A stretch of DNA of 5,338 bases from Syntrophomonadaceae bacterium (GTDB taxonomy: Bacteria > Bacillota > Dethiobacteria > SKNC01). The stretch is taken from positions 1 through 5,338 of the forward strand of contig PWHX01000104.1 of NCBI GenBank assembly GCA_003555415.1, in the 5' to 3' direction. Positions 1 through 5,338 of this stretch are shown here, in pieces. The notes under the pieces were generated by a model, which saw nothing but the letters and a program-made list of their open reading frames with translations, had not been told where the DNA came from and searched no databases. Numbering within the stretch: the stretch's first letter is position 1; each line of letters starts with the position of its first letter. The position numbers and the translations under genes were made by a program.

Positions 1-437
1 TAACGCCCCCTGTTTTCCAGGGAAACGTAATAGATTGTGGTGCCCCAAAAGGCAAAATATATTGCTGCGGCGAAACCCATAACAGATGGCAAAAAAACAA
101 ATATTATAAAAAAGGGATAACTCCACATGGAAAATACAAAATCAGGAAACTGCCAGGACATGAGGGTCACCAGCCAGGTGGAAAAGGCAGTAAGCGGGGC
201 AGAAATAATAATTAAGGCAACCAGGGTTTGCCATTTTTCCCTTAAAAGAAGAAAAATGACAAACCCCAGTATTTTGGACCCGAAAAAGACCAGGTTAAAT
301 ACTGTTATTTTCTCATCAACAACTTGAAAAGAGGTCTGCATTATACCAAAAAGGGGGAAAAACCAAAGCCAGGCAACAAATGCAGCCATTGATGCCAGAT
401 TTATTTTATATTTCTCCCACATTATAGTGTATCCCAT
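1..437 (-). CDS. Multi-spanning membrane protein, N-terminal fragment (MFS-like fold suspected)
   Basis: An open frame of 145 codons runs from an ATG at 437-435 off the left edge without a stop, so the C-terminal part is missing. The start is set by AGAGGA at 444-449, six bases upstream; the next in-frame ATG (422-420) has no ribosome binding site. Four hydrophobic segments are visible, at about residues 13-33, 46-66, 68-94 and 107-135. A short charged loop (REKWQ) lies between the second and third, and the fourth is followed by ENRGR. A Gly/Ala-rich fourth helix followed by a polar RGR loop resembles the first third of a major facilitator (MFS) protein. Some Firmicutes and Actinobacteria carry such a membrane half fused to a C-terminal LuxR DNA-binding domain, but that part would lie outside the window. 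The membrane location is well supported; the family is a guess and no substrate can be named. Confidence 0.72.
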   Translation of the reverse strand, partial: MGYTIMWEKYKINLASMAAFVAWLWFFPLFGIMQTSFQVVDEKITVFNLVFFGSKILGFVIFLLLREKWQTLVALIIISAPLTAFSTWLVTLMSWQFPDFVFSMWSYPFFIIFVFLPSVMGFAAAIYFAFWGTTIYYVSLENRGR

Positions 438-514
438 AATATTTCCTCTTTATTTATCTGCTGCTTTCTTATTTTATAATTACCTAATTCTTCATTTGGG
501 CTACATTTCCTTTT

Positions 515-577
515 AAAAAACAAAAACCCCGGAAGGAATAATTTTTCTTCATTCAACAACCTCGTTACTACCAGGGG
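515..577 (-). terminator. Possible intrinsic terminator after the M14 peptidase gene
   Basis: Beginning 24 bases past the peptidase stop, the minus strand has CCCCTGG (577-571) that can pair with CCGGGG (532-527), giving six G-C pairs with one bulged T. It is followed at once by TTTTTGTTTTTT (526-515). The apical region is long, about 38 bases, and can form a weaker inner GAAG/CTTC hairpin. A G-C stem plus T-run is the usual form of a Rho-independent terminator, and the site is right for the 601-1932 gene, but the long loop makes it imperfect. The rest of the 438-600 spacer should hold the promoter of the membrane protein gene; I find only AT-rich sequence with a weak TATAAA-like element and no matching -35 box. 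Confidence 0.4.
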
Positions 578-600
578 CCAGCAGGCCTGATATCAGCACT

Positions 601-1932
601 CTATGACCAGTTAAATATTATCCCGGGTTTTGCAAAAATCTTTTTTAACCCTAAACTACCGTACCAGTGAATTTCCATACCACATTCTTCAAGAACAGCT
701 CGTAGCGGTAATAACCTTTCTCCCTGGATAAGCAATTCATCATCTCTTATCACTTCTACTTTAACACTGTCTTTAACATCGCCTTTAATATTTTTATTAA
801 TAAATTCCCTAGACTCATCCAAATTCTTAAATCGCTGCACTAACTGATCCTCTATATAAACATAATGATCGTATTTAGACTCCAACCTTAAAACTTCTGC
901 TGCTAAAAGAAGAGGAAGTGCTTTTCCGGGTTTATAAATTTCATCAAAGTCTTTTTCACAGTAGCCTCCCTGCGCAAATTCTATGGTCATACCTATTTTA
1001 TTAAATTCTGCTACTGTCCAGTCGGCATAGCCTCGATATGAACTGTGATTTTCAGGGATATTATTAGCTGCGGGCACTGGTACAAACCCTGTATATTTTT
1101 CTATTTTCTTTGTAACTTCAATGGCATCCTCCAGGTCTTCTCCAGTTTGATATTTATACCAAAAGATTAACCTCCCCTGAGTGTGATAAGAAAAATACAT
1201 CAAAAATGGATGATTAACTGTTAACCTTTTTATAGCCTTGACTTCAGGCTCTGAATGGGGATAATGCCCCTTAAAAAAAGCATCCGCAGGTTTTCCTATG
1301 TCAAAAAAACTATCCTCTTTGTCCCAACCAAAATCCCAATTATAATTTAAATCTACACCTCTAATATTCGCCTTCCACCTTAGATCTGGATCCCACCACT
1401 TAGAATGAGGGTTTGTTTTGACTTCTTGGTATGCTTCTCTGGCCTCATCAGTTAAGATCGCCTTTTCTCCTAATATCGTATAATCTACCCCATCAGGATT
1501 TGCATTAGGAACAAAGTAAATGGTCACCTGATCTAATAACTTTCTCACATCATATCCGTCAATCTTTTTGTTCTTACGATAGGCATTCCCATAGTCTTCA
1601 ATATTCTGTAAGATAATATTAGTGGTAATTCTCTCTCGGGCGTGCATACTTCCGATAATGTTAAAAAGGTGATCTCCTTTTCCCATTTTAACTAAAATAA
1701 TATCTCTACCATCTACAGACTTTCCGATTACTTCAGTTTCTAACAACTCAGGGAACTCAGCCTCTAGCTTTTTAATATAGTCTTTCATTTTTTCATACGT
1801 AATCGGTTCATAGGGATTAACCACCCGGCAATCCTTTAATTCACTTGCACAAGCTGTAGCTGGAATATTAACTTGAATAATAACGCAAACTAAAATAAAA
1901 ACAAAGGTCATTATTGAAATATTTTTTTTCAT
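601..1932 (-). CDS. Secreted zinc peptidase of family M14 (gamma-D-glutamyl-diaminopimelate peptidase-like) with a C-terminal CuAO-N-like domain
   Basis: This 443-residue protein is probably an exported metallopeptidase that cleaves cell-wall-type peptides. The ATG is set by a strong AGGTGG (1944-1939) six bases upstream. Residues 1-29 form a signal peptide: MKKN, a hydrophobic core, then ATACA before Ser30; a Cys lies in this stretch but the lipobox is poor. The M14 domain spans about 42-350. Zinc ligands are H97 and E100 (HARE) and H250 (SYHTQG), and the general base is E318 (MTIEFAQGG). NPDGVD (145-150) and RWKANIRGVDLNYNW (185-199) are typical family blocks. The Asn-Arg pair that binds the substrate carboxylate in classical carboxypeptidases reads Asn196-Tyr197. 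HTQG and GYADW (301-305) also match the M14C gamma-D-glutamyl-diamino acid peptidases, so I prefer that group. Residues about 388-436, with LLPLRAVLEECGMEIHWY, resemble a short copper-amine-oxidase N-terminal domain, seen in many secreted Firmicutes proteins. Fold and catalysis are well supported; the exact substrate is inferred. Confidence 0.93.
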   Translation of the reverse strand: MKKNISIMTFVFILVCVIIQVNIPATACASELKDCRVVNPYEPITYEKMKDYIKKLEAEFPELLETEVIGKSVDGRDIILVKMGKGDHLFNIIGSMHARERITTNIILQNIEDYGNAYRKNKKIDGYDVRKLLDQVTIYFVPNANPDGVDYTILGEKAILTDEAREAYQEVKTNPHSKWWDPDLRWKANIRGVDLNYNWDFGWDKEDSFFDIGKPADAFFKGHYPHSEPEVKAIKRLTVNHPFLMYFSYHTQGRLIFWYKYQTGEDLEDAIEVTKKIEKYTGFVPVPAANNIPENHSSYRGYADWTVAEFNKIGMTIEFAQGGYCEKDFDEIYKPGKALPLLLAAEVLRLESKYDHYVYIEDQLVQRFKNLDESREFINKNIKGDVKDSVKVEVIRDDELLIQGERLLPLRAVLEECGMEIHWYGSLGLKKIFAKPGIIFNWS

Positions 1933-2013
1933 TTATGTCCACCTGCTGCATAATAGTTCTTTGGACTTATTATTTGAAATATATTTTCAGTTCATACATT
2001 TAGCATTTTGTTT

Positions 2014-2359
2014 TCATGTATTTATAATATAAGCTCCTATACTTACTACAATCAGTCCCATAAAAACATTTAGAGATAAATCATCTTTAAAAACAAAATA
2101 ACCCAAAATTGACAACATGAAAAGATATATCCCGGTCTGAAAAGCCACTACCGAAGCAAGGTTAGCCATTTTTGTCCCCAACTGAAAGCCTTGGAAAAGG
2201 AATGCATTGGCTAGTATTATTACAGGTGCACTTATAGCACTATATTTGATTAACTGCAAAAAGGTAGGCTCTGTGTATAACCAGGACTGTAATGTTACTA
2301 TGACAGCAATACCCAGGCTCCCTAAAATTAGAAATAATATCGTAATTATAACGAATCAT
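2014..2359 (-). CDS. Small four-helix SMR/EamA-like membrane protein with an apparently frameshifted 5' end
   Basis: One frame is open from 2355 to the TGA at 2016-2014 (113 codons) and encodes four hydrophobic helices: about 24 residues ending in LQSWL, then SAPVIILANAFLFQGF, LASVVAFQTGIYLFMLSILG and VFMGLIVVSIGAYIINT. Size, helix spacing and the closing G-x-x-x-x-x-x-G-x-x-I-I-N pattern match the drug/metabolite transporter superfamily (SMR or half-EamA type). The helix-1 Glu essential for proton-coupled export in EmrE-type SMR proteins is absent, so drug efflux cannot be claimed. The frame has no ATG or GTG at its 5' end: a TGA at 2358-2356 closes it, while the well-placed ATG at 2359 lies in another frame that stops after 39 codons. 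Removing one base near the start would join them. The gene is either frameshifted (by mutation or sequencing error), begins at a rare ATA/ATT codon, or uses the internal TTG at 2259, which would lose helix 1. It overlaps the end of dinG. Confidence 0.66.
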
Positions 2360-2371
2360 CCCCTTCCTCAT
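2357..2371 (-). promoter_or_regulatory. Ribosome binding site and ATGA overlap between dinG and the small transporter
   Basis: The dinG stop TGA (2370-2368) overlaps an ATG (2371-2369) as ATGA. GAGG (2369-2366) stands six bases before a second ATG at 2359-2357. Both ATGs are in the same frame (ATG AGG AAG GGG ATG), and this layout is typical of translational coupling. It shows where initiation of the transporter gene was meant to occur, yet that frame does not continue into the four-helix protein. Confidence 0.6.
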
Positions 2372-5112
2372 AATGTCCCCCAGTTTTTATATTTATCTCT
2401 CATGTATGCTAAAACATCCTGCATAGAACCCGTAAAAACTTCCGTTTCAGGAAGTTCCCTGATTATCCTTCTGCCAGAAACGGATTTTCTGTCCAGCTGG
2501 TCCAGGACCAGCACAAAACCCCTGTCATCCTGAGACCTTAAAAGCCTCCCGAACTGTTGCCTGAGGTTTCTGGTCACCTCGGACATGGAAAGCTCCTTGA
2601 ACCAATTTTTGCCCATGCTGCTTAAGAGTTTTTTCCTGGCTTTAAAAACCGGTTCCTCAGGAAAGGGGTAAGATAGCTTATCAATAATAACACAGCTTAA
2701 ACGCTCCCCCTTGATATCTACCCCTTCGTAAAATCCCTTTGAGCCCAGTAAAACTCCATTGGTATCTTCCTTGAACATTTCTACCAACCCCTGCCGGGAA
2801 AACCCTTTACCCACGTAACAGGTTATACCCTCAACTCCCAGGGGCTCTTCTATTAGTTTTGCAACCTCTTCCATCCTTTTAACATTAGTAAAAAGAACCA
2901 GAGTTTTTCCACCCAACATTTTAGCTACCTGCTGCACCAACTGAGACACACTTTCTATAAACAGGTGTTTTCCATAACCAGGAAGATCATTAGGAAGGGC
3001 CAAAACACAATTGTTTTTGTAGTCGAATATAGGCTCTCCGGGTTTTTCACACCTGATACTATCTTCTTCCAGACTATCAAATCCCAGGCACCTGATTATT
3101 CTTTCGTAACTGCCACCTTCCGTCAAGGTAGCAGAGGTCATTACCATAGAATCCGTATTTTCTATTACCTTGTTGTGAAAATAACCGGAAACATCCAATG
3201 GAGTAATACGAAAGTACCAGTTGTAGTCATTTATTTCTAAATACCGGCAAAAATCATCTTCTTCCAGGGCGAAACAATCACCCAGTATTCTGCTCCAGCC
3301 GCGACAGATGGAAATAATATCCTGACCTTGTTGGTACAAAGCTGTTTCCCTGAAATCCTCTCTTTCTGAGAGAACTTTATCGTTGGCTTCTTCTATAATA
3401 CTAGCCATATCTCTCAGTACTGCAGAACAATTATTAACAGCTTCTTCTAGATCTTCCCAGCTTGCCGATATTTCTTTTTTAAAATTGTAGTCTCCGCTAT
3501 CTTTTTCATCTTGCTTTATAGATTTTATTATGCTGCCCATAGTTTGAATACCTATTTCTAACTGTTCCATCTTTTTAAAAACCCTCTTGTAACCGGTATT
3601 TTCTAAAATATTTTTAGCGTAATATAGTAAAAATGTCAGGTAACCCTTATCTTTAGGCTGTAGCAACTGAAAGCAAAGATTTTTCAGTTCGGAATAGGAA
3701 ACTTCCTCTGAAAAACAGGACAAAGCATCTTTTTCCAGGGCATGAGCTTCATCTACCACCAGCTTTTCTATTTTGGGAAATCCGGAAGGCCAGGTAAGAA
3801 GTAGAGAATGGTTAACTATACATATGGAAGATTCTTTCATTAACTTTACCTTTCTTTGATAAAAACATTTCTGCCTGTGCTTGCACTCACCTTTTGTGCA
3901 GTGTTCTTTCCGGCACCTAATAGCATTAATCAATGGTCCGACTGCTTTATTATTTTTCCTGAACCAGTAAGATATATCCCCGACTTCTCCCTCTACCACT
4001 GCTTCCACCCAGTTCATCAAGTAAAGTCTCGCCAGGCGTTCATCAAGATCTTCTGACCTTAATGCCAGCTGGTCCTCAACCCTTGTCCTGCAAATATAGT
4101 TGCCGATACCTTTAATCCTGGTCAACGACATCCCCTTCAAATCCAAAACCCCTAACAGGGAATTGAAATCTTTTTCTACCTGGTTTTGCAAATTTTTGGT
4201 GTTGGTGCTGATAAAAACTTTTTGACCACTTTCATGGGCCCACAGCACAGCTACCAAAAGGTAAGCCAGGGTTTTGCCGCTGCCTGTGGGAGCTTCCTGA
4301 AATAGTGCCTGTCCATCTTGAAAAGCACTGGCAAAGGAAAGAGCCATCTTAAGCTGGTGTTCTCTGAATTCGTATCCGGGGAAATGTTTTTCCCAGATCT
4401 CATTATCCCGCATAAGCTCTTCTATATCACCAGGGCTGTATGAATGTTCCTTTGTTTTTTCTTCTGTAATACCTGTAATATCTTTACTAACAGAAAATGT
4501 TTGGGTTTGCGAAACAAGGCCTGAACGAGGAATATTTTTAAGATAGGGCAGCCAGTTCCAACCGCTCCCTTCCATGTATTCTATTGCCGTTTGCAAATTT
4601 TCCGTTAAAGATAGTTCATTAAATATTTTTTCCACCAGCTTAGAGGTATCCCGGGCATCTTCTAATGCCCTGTGGTATACACTGCCGCCTTCTTTTAAGT
4701 AGTTCTTTATGAGATAGTCCAGATTGTGATTTGAGAAGCCAGGTTTCATAATACAAAAAAGCTCCAGACTATCCAGGAAGGGATTATTAATTCCAGGACT
4801 TAGTCTGGCTAAAAATGACTTTTCAAATATAACATTGTGACAAACCAAAGGGCAATCTCCTAAGAAATCTCTAAACTCCCTTTCAATATCGCCAAGGGGA
4901 GGAGCCTGACGCAAATCCTCTTCTTTAAGTCCCTGGCACAGCTTTAATATGAAGGGAGAAATATAGCTTCTGGAGGGCCTTACCAGCTGATGGTATTCCT
5001 GGACTGCTCCATTGCTAAATTTTACTGCCCCTATCTCAATTATTTCATTGGTGGCTGCATCCAGGCCTGTTGTTTCCAGGTCTAAAAAAACCATATTATC
5101 CAGCATATTCAT
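2368..5112 (-). CDS. dinG: DnaQ-like 3'-5' exonuclease fused to DinG/XPD-family superfamily 2 helicase
   Basis: This 914-residue cytoplasmic protein is a DNA repair/replication nuclease-helicase of the long Gram-positive DinG type. GAGGT (5124-5120) lies seven bases before the ATG. The DEDDh exonuclease domain covers about 6-165: D11 and E13 (FLDLETTG), HNVIFEKSFL (92-101) and H147/D152 (HRALED). The usual Asp of the middle motif is E97. After a linker the helicase begins near 240: Walker A EAPTGSGKT (273-281), motif Ia around 300-312, DEAH box 454-457, TSATL (659-663), LVLFTN (738-743), GFYEGVDIKGERL (793-805) and QQFGRLLRS (852-860). C341 and a Cys-rich block (C400, C405, C410, C416) sit between Walker A and the DEAH box, where XPD and E. 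coli DinG hold a 4Fe-4S cluster. Known relatives unwind DNA 5' to 3' and act on R-loops or forked DNA, although exonuclease-fused members may mainly degrade. Identity is secure; whether both activities operate here is inference. Confidence 0.96.
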   Translation of the reverse strand: MNMLDNMVFLDLETTGLDAATNEIIEIGAVKFSNGAVQEYHQLVRPSRSYISPFILKLCQGLKEEDLRQAPPLGDIEREFRDFLGDCPLVCHNVIFEKSFLARLSPGINNPFLDSLELFCIMKPGFSNHNLDYLIKNYLKEGGSVYHRALEDARDTSKLVEKIFNELSLTENLQTAIEYMEGSGWNWLPYLKNIPRSGLVSQTQTFSVSKDITGITEEKTKEHSYSPGDIEELMRDNEIWEKHFPGYEFREHQLKMALSFASAFQDGQALFQEAPTGSGKTLAYLLVAVLWAHESGQKVFISTNTKNLQNQVEKDFNSLLGVLDLKGMSLTRIKGIGNYICRTRVEDQLALRSEDLDERLARLYLMNWVEAVVEGEVGDISYWFRKNNKAVGPLINAIRCRKEHCTKGECKHRQKCFYQRKVKLMKESSICIVNHSLLLTWPSGFPKIEKLVVDEAHALEKDALSCFSEEVSYSELKNLCFQLLQPKDKGYLTFLLYYAKNILENTGYKRVFKKMEQLEIGIQTMGSIIKSIKQDEKDSGDYNFKKEISASWEDLEEAVNNCSAVLRDMASIIEEANDKVLSEREDFRETALYQQGQDIISICRGWSRILGDCFALEEDDFCRYLEINDYNWYFRITPLDVSGYFHNKVIENTDSMVMTSATLTEGGSYERIIRCLGFDSLEEDSIRCEKPGEPIFDYKNNCVLALPNDLPGYGKHLFIESVSQLVQQVAKMLGGKTLVLFTNVKRMEEVAKLIEEPLGVEGITCYVGKGFSRQGLVEMFKEDTNGVLLGSKGFYEGVDIKGERLSCVIIDKLSYPFPEEPVFKARKKLLSSMGKNWFKELSMSEVTRNLRQQFGRLLRSQDDRGFVLVLDQLDRKSVSGRRIIRELPETEVFTGSMQDVLAYMRDKYKNWGTL

Positions 5113-5119
5113 AATTATT

Positions 5120-5136
5120 ACCTCATTAATAATGAG
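5120..5136 (-). promoter_or_regulatory. Inverted repeat overlapping the dinG ribosome binding site
   Basis: CTCATTATTAATGAG (5136-5122, minus strand) is a perfect inverted repeat with 7-base arms around one base. Its right arm ends in the GAG of the dinG Shine-Dalgarno GAGGT (5124-5120). In RNA a 6-bp stem with a 3-base loop would partly hide that site; in DNA it could be an operator half-site pair. It is short and AT-rich, so either role is tentative. The remaining spacer up to 5194 probably also holds the dinG promoter: TTGCTG and TAGACT, 17 bases apart, are the best but weak candidates. I see no terminator for the upstream gene, so read-through from it is also possible. Confidence 0.4.
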
Positions 5137-5194
5137 ATTCCAAAACCGAGCTTAAGTCTATTATTTCTATCACTTTCCAGCAAGTTCCTTTTTT

Positions 5195-5338
5195 TTAATA
5201 TCTACGCCTTGGATGTTTAGTTTTTTTACGGGGCTTTATTAAACATTTCTTTCCAAAGCCAATTAAATCTTCCCGGCCGGCCTTTTTTAAAGCCTCAAAA
5301 ACCAGATGATAATTTTTCGGCTCCTTATACTGTATCAA
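5195..5338 (-). CDS. ygiQ: YgiQ-family radical SAM protein, C-terminal fragment
   Basis: The frame is open from the right edge and ends at TAA (5197-5195), giving the last 47 residues of a protein whose start lies beyond 5338. The segment reads LIQYKEPKNYHLVFEALKKA, then GREDLIGFGKKCLIKPR, then a basic tail ending PRRRY. From memory this matches the conserved C-terminus of YgiQ/UPF0313 proteins, in which a Gln-Tyr, a Pro-x-Asn-Tyr, an A-L-x-K-A-G-R block and G-x-x-x-x-C-L-I-x-P-R follow one another. YgiQ proteins are large radical S-adenosylmethionine enzymes with an Fe-S core, whose substrate is not settled. The catalytic CxxxCxxC motif would be far upstream and cannot be checked here. Its stop is 82 bases from the dinG start on the same strand, with no clear terminator between. 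Confidence 0.8.
   Translation of the reverse strand: MIQYKEPKNYHLVFEALKKAGREDLIGFGKKCLIKPRKKTKHPRRRY

Noticed and set aside
127..327. Plus-strand open frame of 66 codons
   Set aside because: It lies inside the membrane protein gene on the other strand, whose frame has clear helices and a ribosome binding site; the plus-strand product has no family features.
1841..1858. Possible lipobox (ATAC) at the end of the M14 signal peptide
   Set aside because: There is no Leu/Val/Ile three residues before the Cys, whereas ACA before Ser30 fits a signal peptidase I site better.
1950..1978. Sigma-A-like promoter TTCAAA-N17-TATTAT before the M14 gene
   Set aside because: The predicted transcript would start within the AGGTGG ribosome binding site, leaving almost no leader, and the -35 box matches only four of six bases.
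1975..1989. TGAAA-N5-TTTCA inverted repeat in the spacer before the M14 gene
   Set aside because: Such short AT-only arms are expected by chance in this AT-rich spacer, and nothing else marks it as an operator.
2257..2259. TTG as the start of the small transporter
   Set aside because: There is no Shine-Dalgarno upstream, and it would discard the first transmembrane helix, which is well preserved in the same frame back to 2355.
2207..2533. Plus-strand open frame of 108 codons
   Set aside because: It is antisense to the transporter gene and the 3' end of dinG; it has no ribosome binding site and low-complexity Ser/Pro-rich content.
2965..3240. Plus-strand open frame of 91 codons
   Set aside because: It is wholly antisense to the DinG helicase domain and has no recognisable motifs.
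3856..4056. Plus-strand open frame of 66 codons
   Set aside because: It is antisense to the Cys-rich region of dinG; the hydrophobic look comes from reading charged codons backwards.
5137..5194. Terminator after the YgiQ-like gene
   Set aside because: Only a weak ACTT/AAGT hairpin is found, with no T-run on the minus strand after it.

Overview
The window reads as an ordinary stretch of a moderately AT-rich Firmicutes chromosome, probably a Clostridia-type anaerobe. This is suggested by strong purine-rich Shine-Dalgarno sites (AGAGGA, AGGTGG, GAGGT), an exonuclease-DinG fusion of the Gram-positive type, and a secreted M14 peptidase ending in a copper-amine-oxidase-N-like domain, which is common in exported Firmicutes proteins. 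The species cannot be named from the sequence. All genes I accept lie on the minus strand, so the gene order is right to left.

Layout in the direction of transcription: (1) 5338-5195, the last 47 codons of a YgiQ-type radical SAM protein, which enters from the right edge; (2) an 82-base spacer with a perfect inverted repeat over the ribosome binding site of the next gene; (3) 5112-2368, a 914-residue DnaQ-like exonuclease plus DinG/XPD-family helicase; (4) 2359-2014, a small four-helix SMR/EamA-like membrane protein, whose ATG region overlaps the dinG stop (ATGA) but is out of frame with the body of the gene; (5) 1932-601, a secreted zinc peptidase of family M14, closest in motif layout to the gamma-D-glutamyl-diaminopimelate peptidases (M14C); (6) a 163-base spacer with a possible terminator; (7) 437-1, the start of a multi-spanning membrane protein that leaves the window at the left edge.

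The dinG and small-transporter genes are probably co-transcribed because they overlap. The M14 gene follows after about 80 bases and may be read from the same transcript or its own promoter. No common pathway ties these genes together: DNA repair, small-molecule transport and cell-wall peptide cleavage look like unrelated neighbours. I see no RNA gene, mobile element, CRISPR array or phage feature. I also see no convincing new system. The points worth a second look are details: the broken or non-AUG start of the small transporter, candidate Fe-S cysteines in an exonuclease-fused DinG, an Asp-to-Glu change in the exonuclease site, the substituted substrate-binding Arg of the M14 peptidase, and the repeat over the dinG ribosome binding site.
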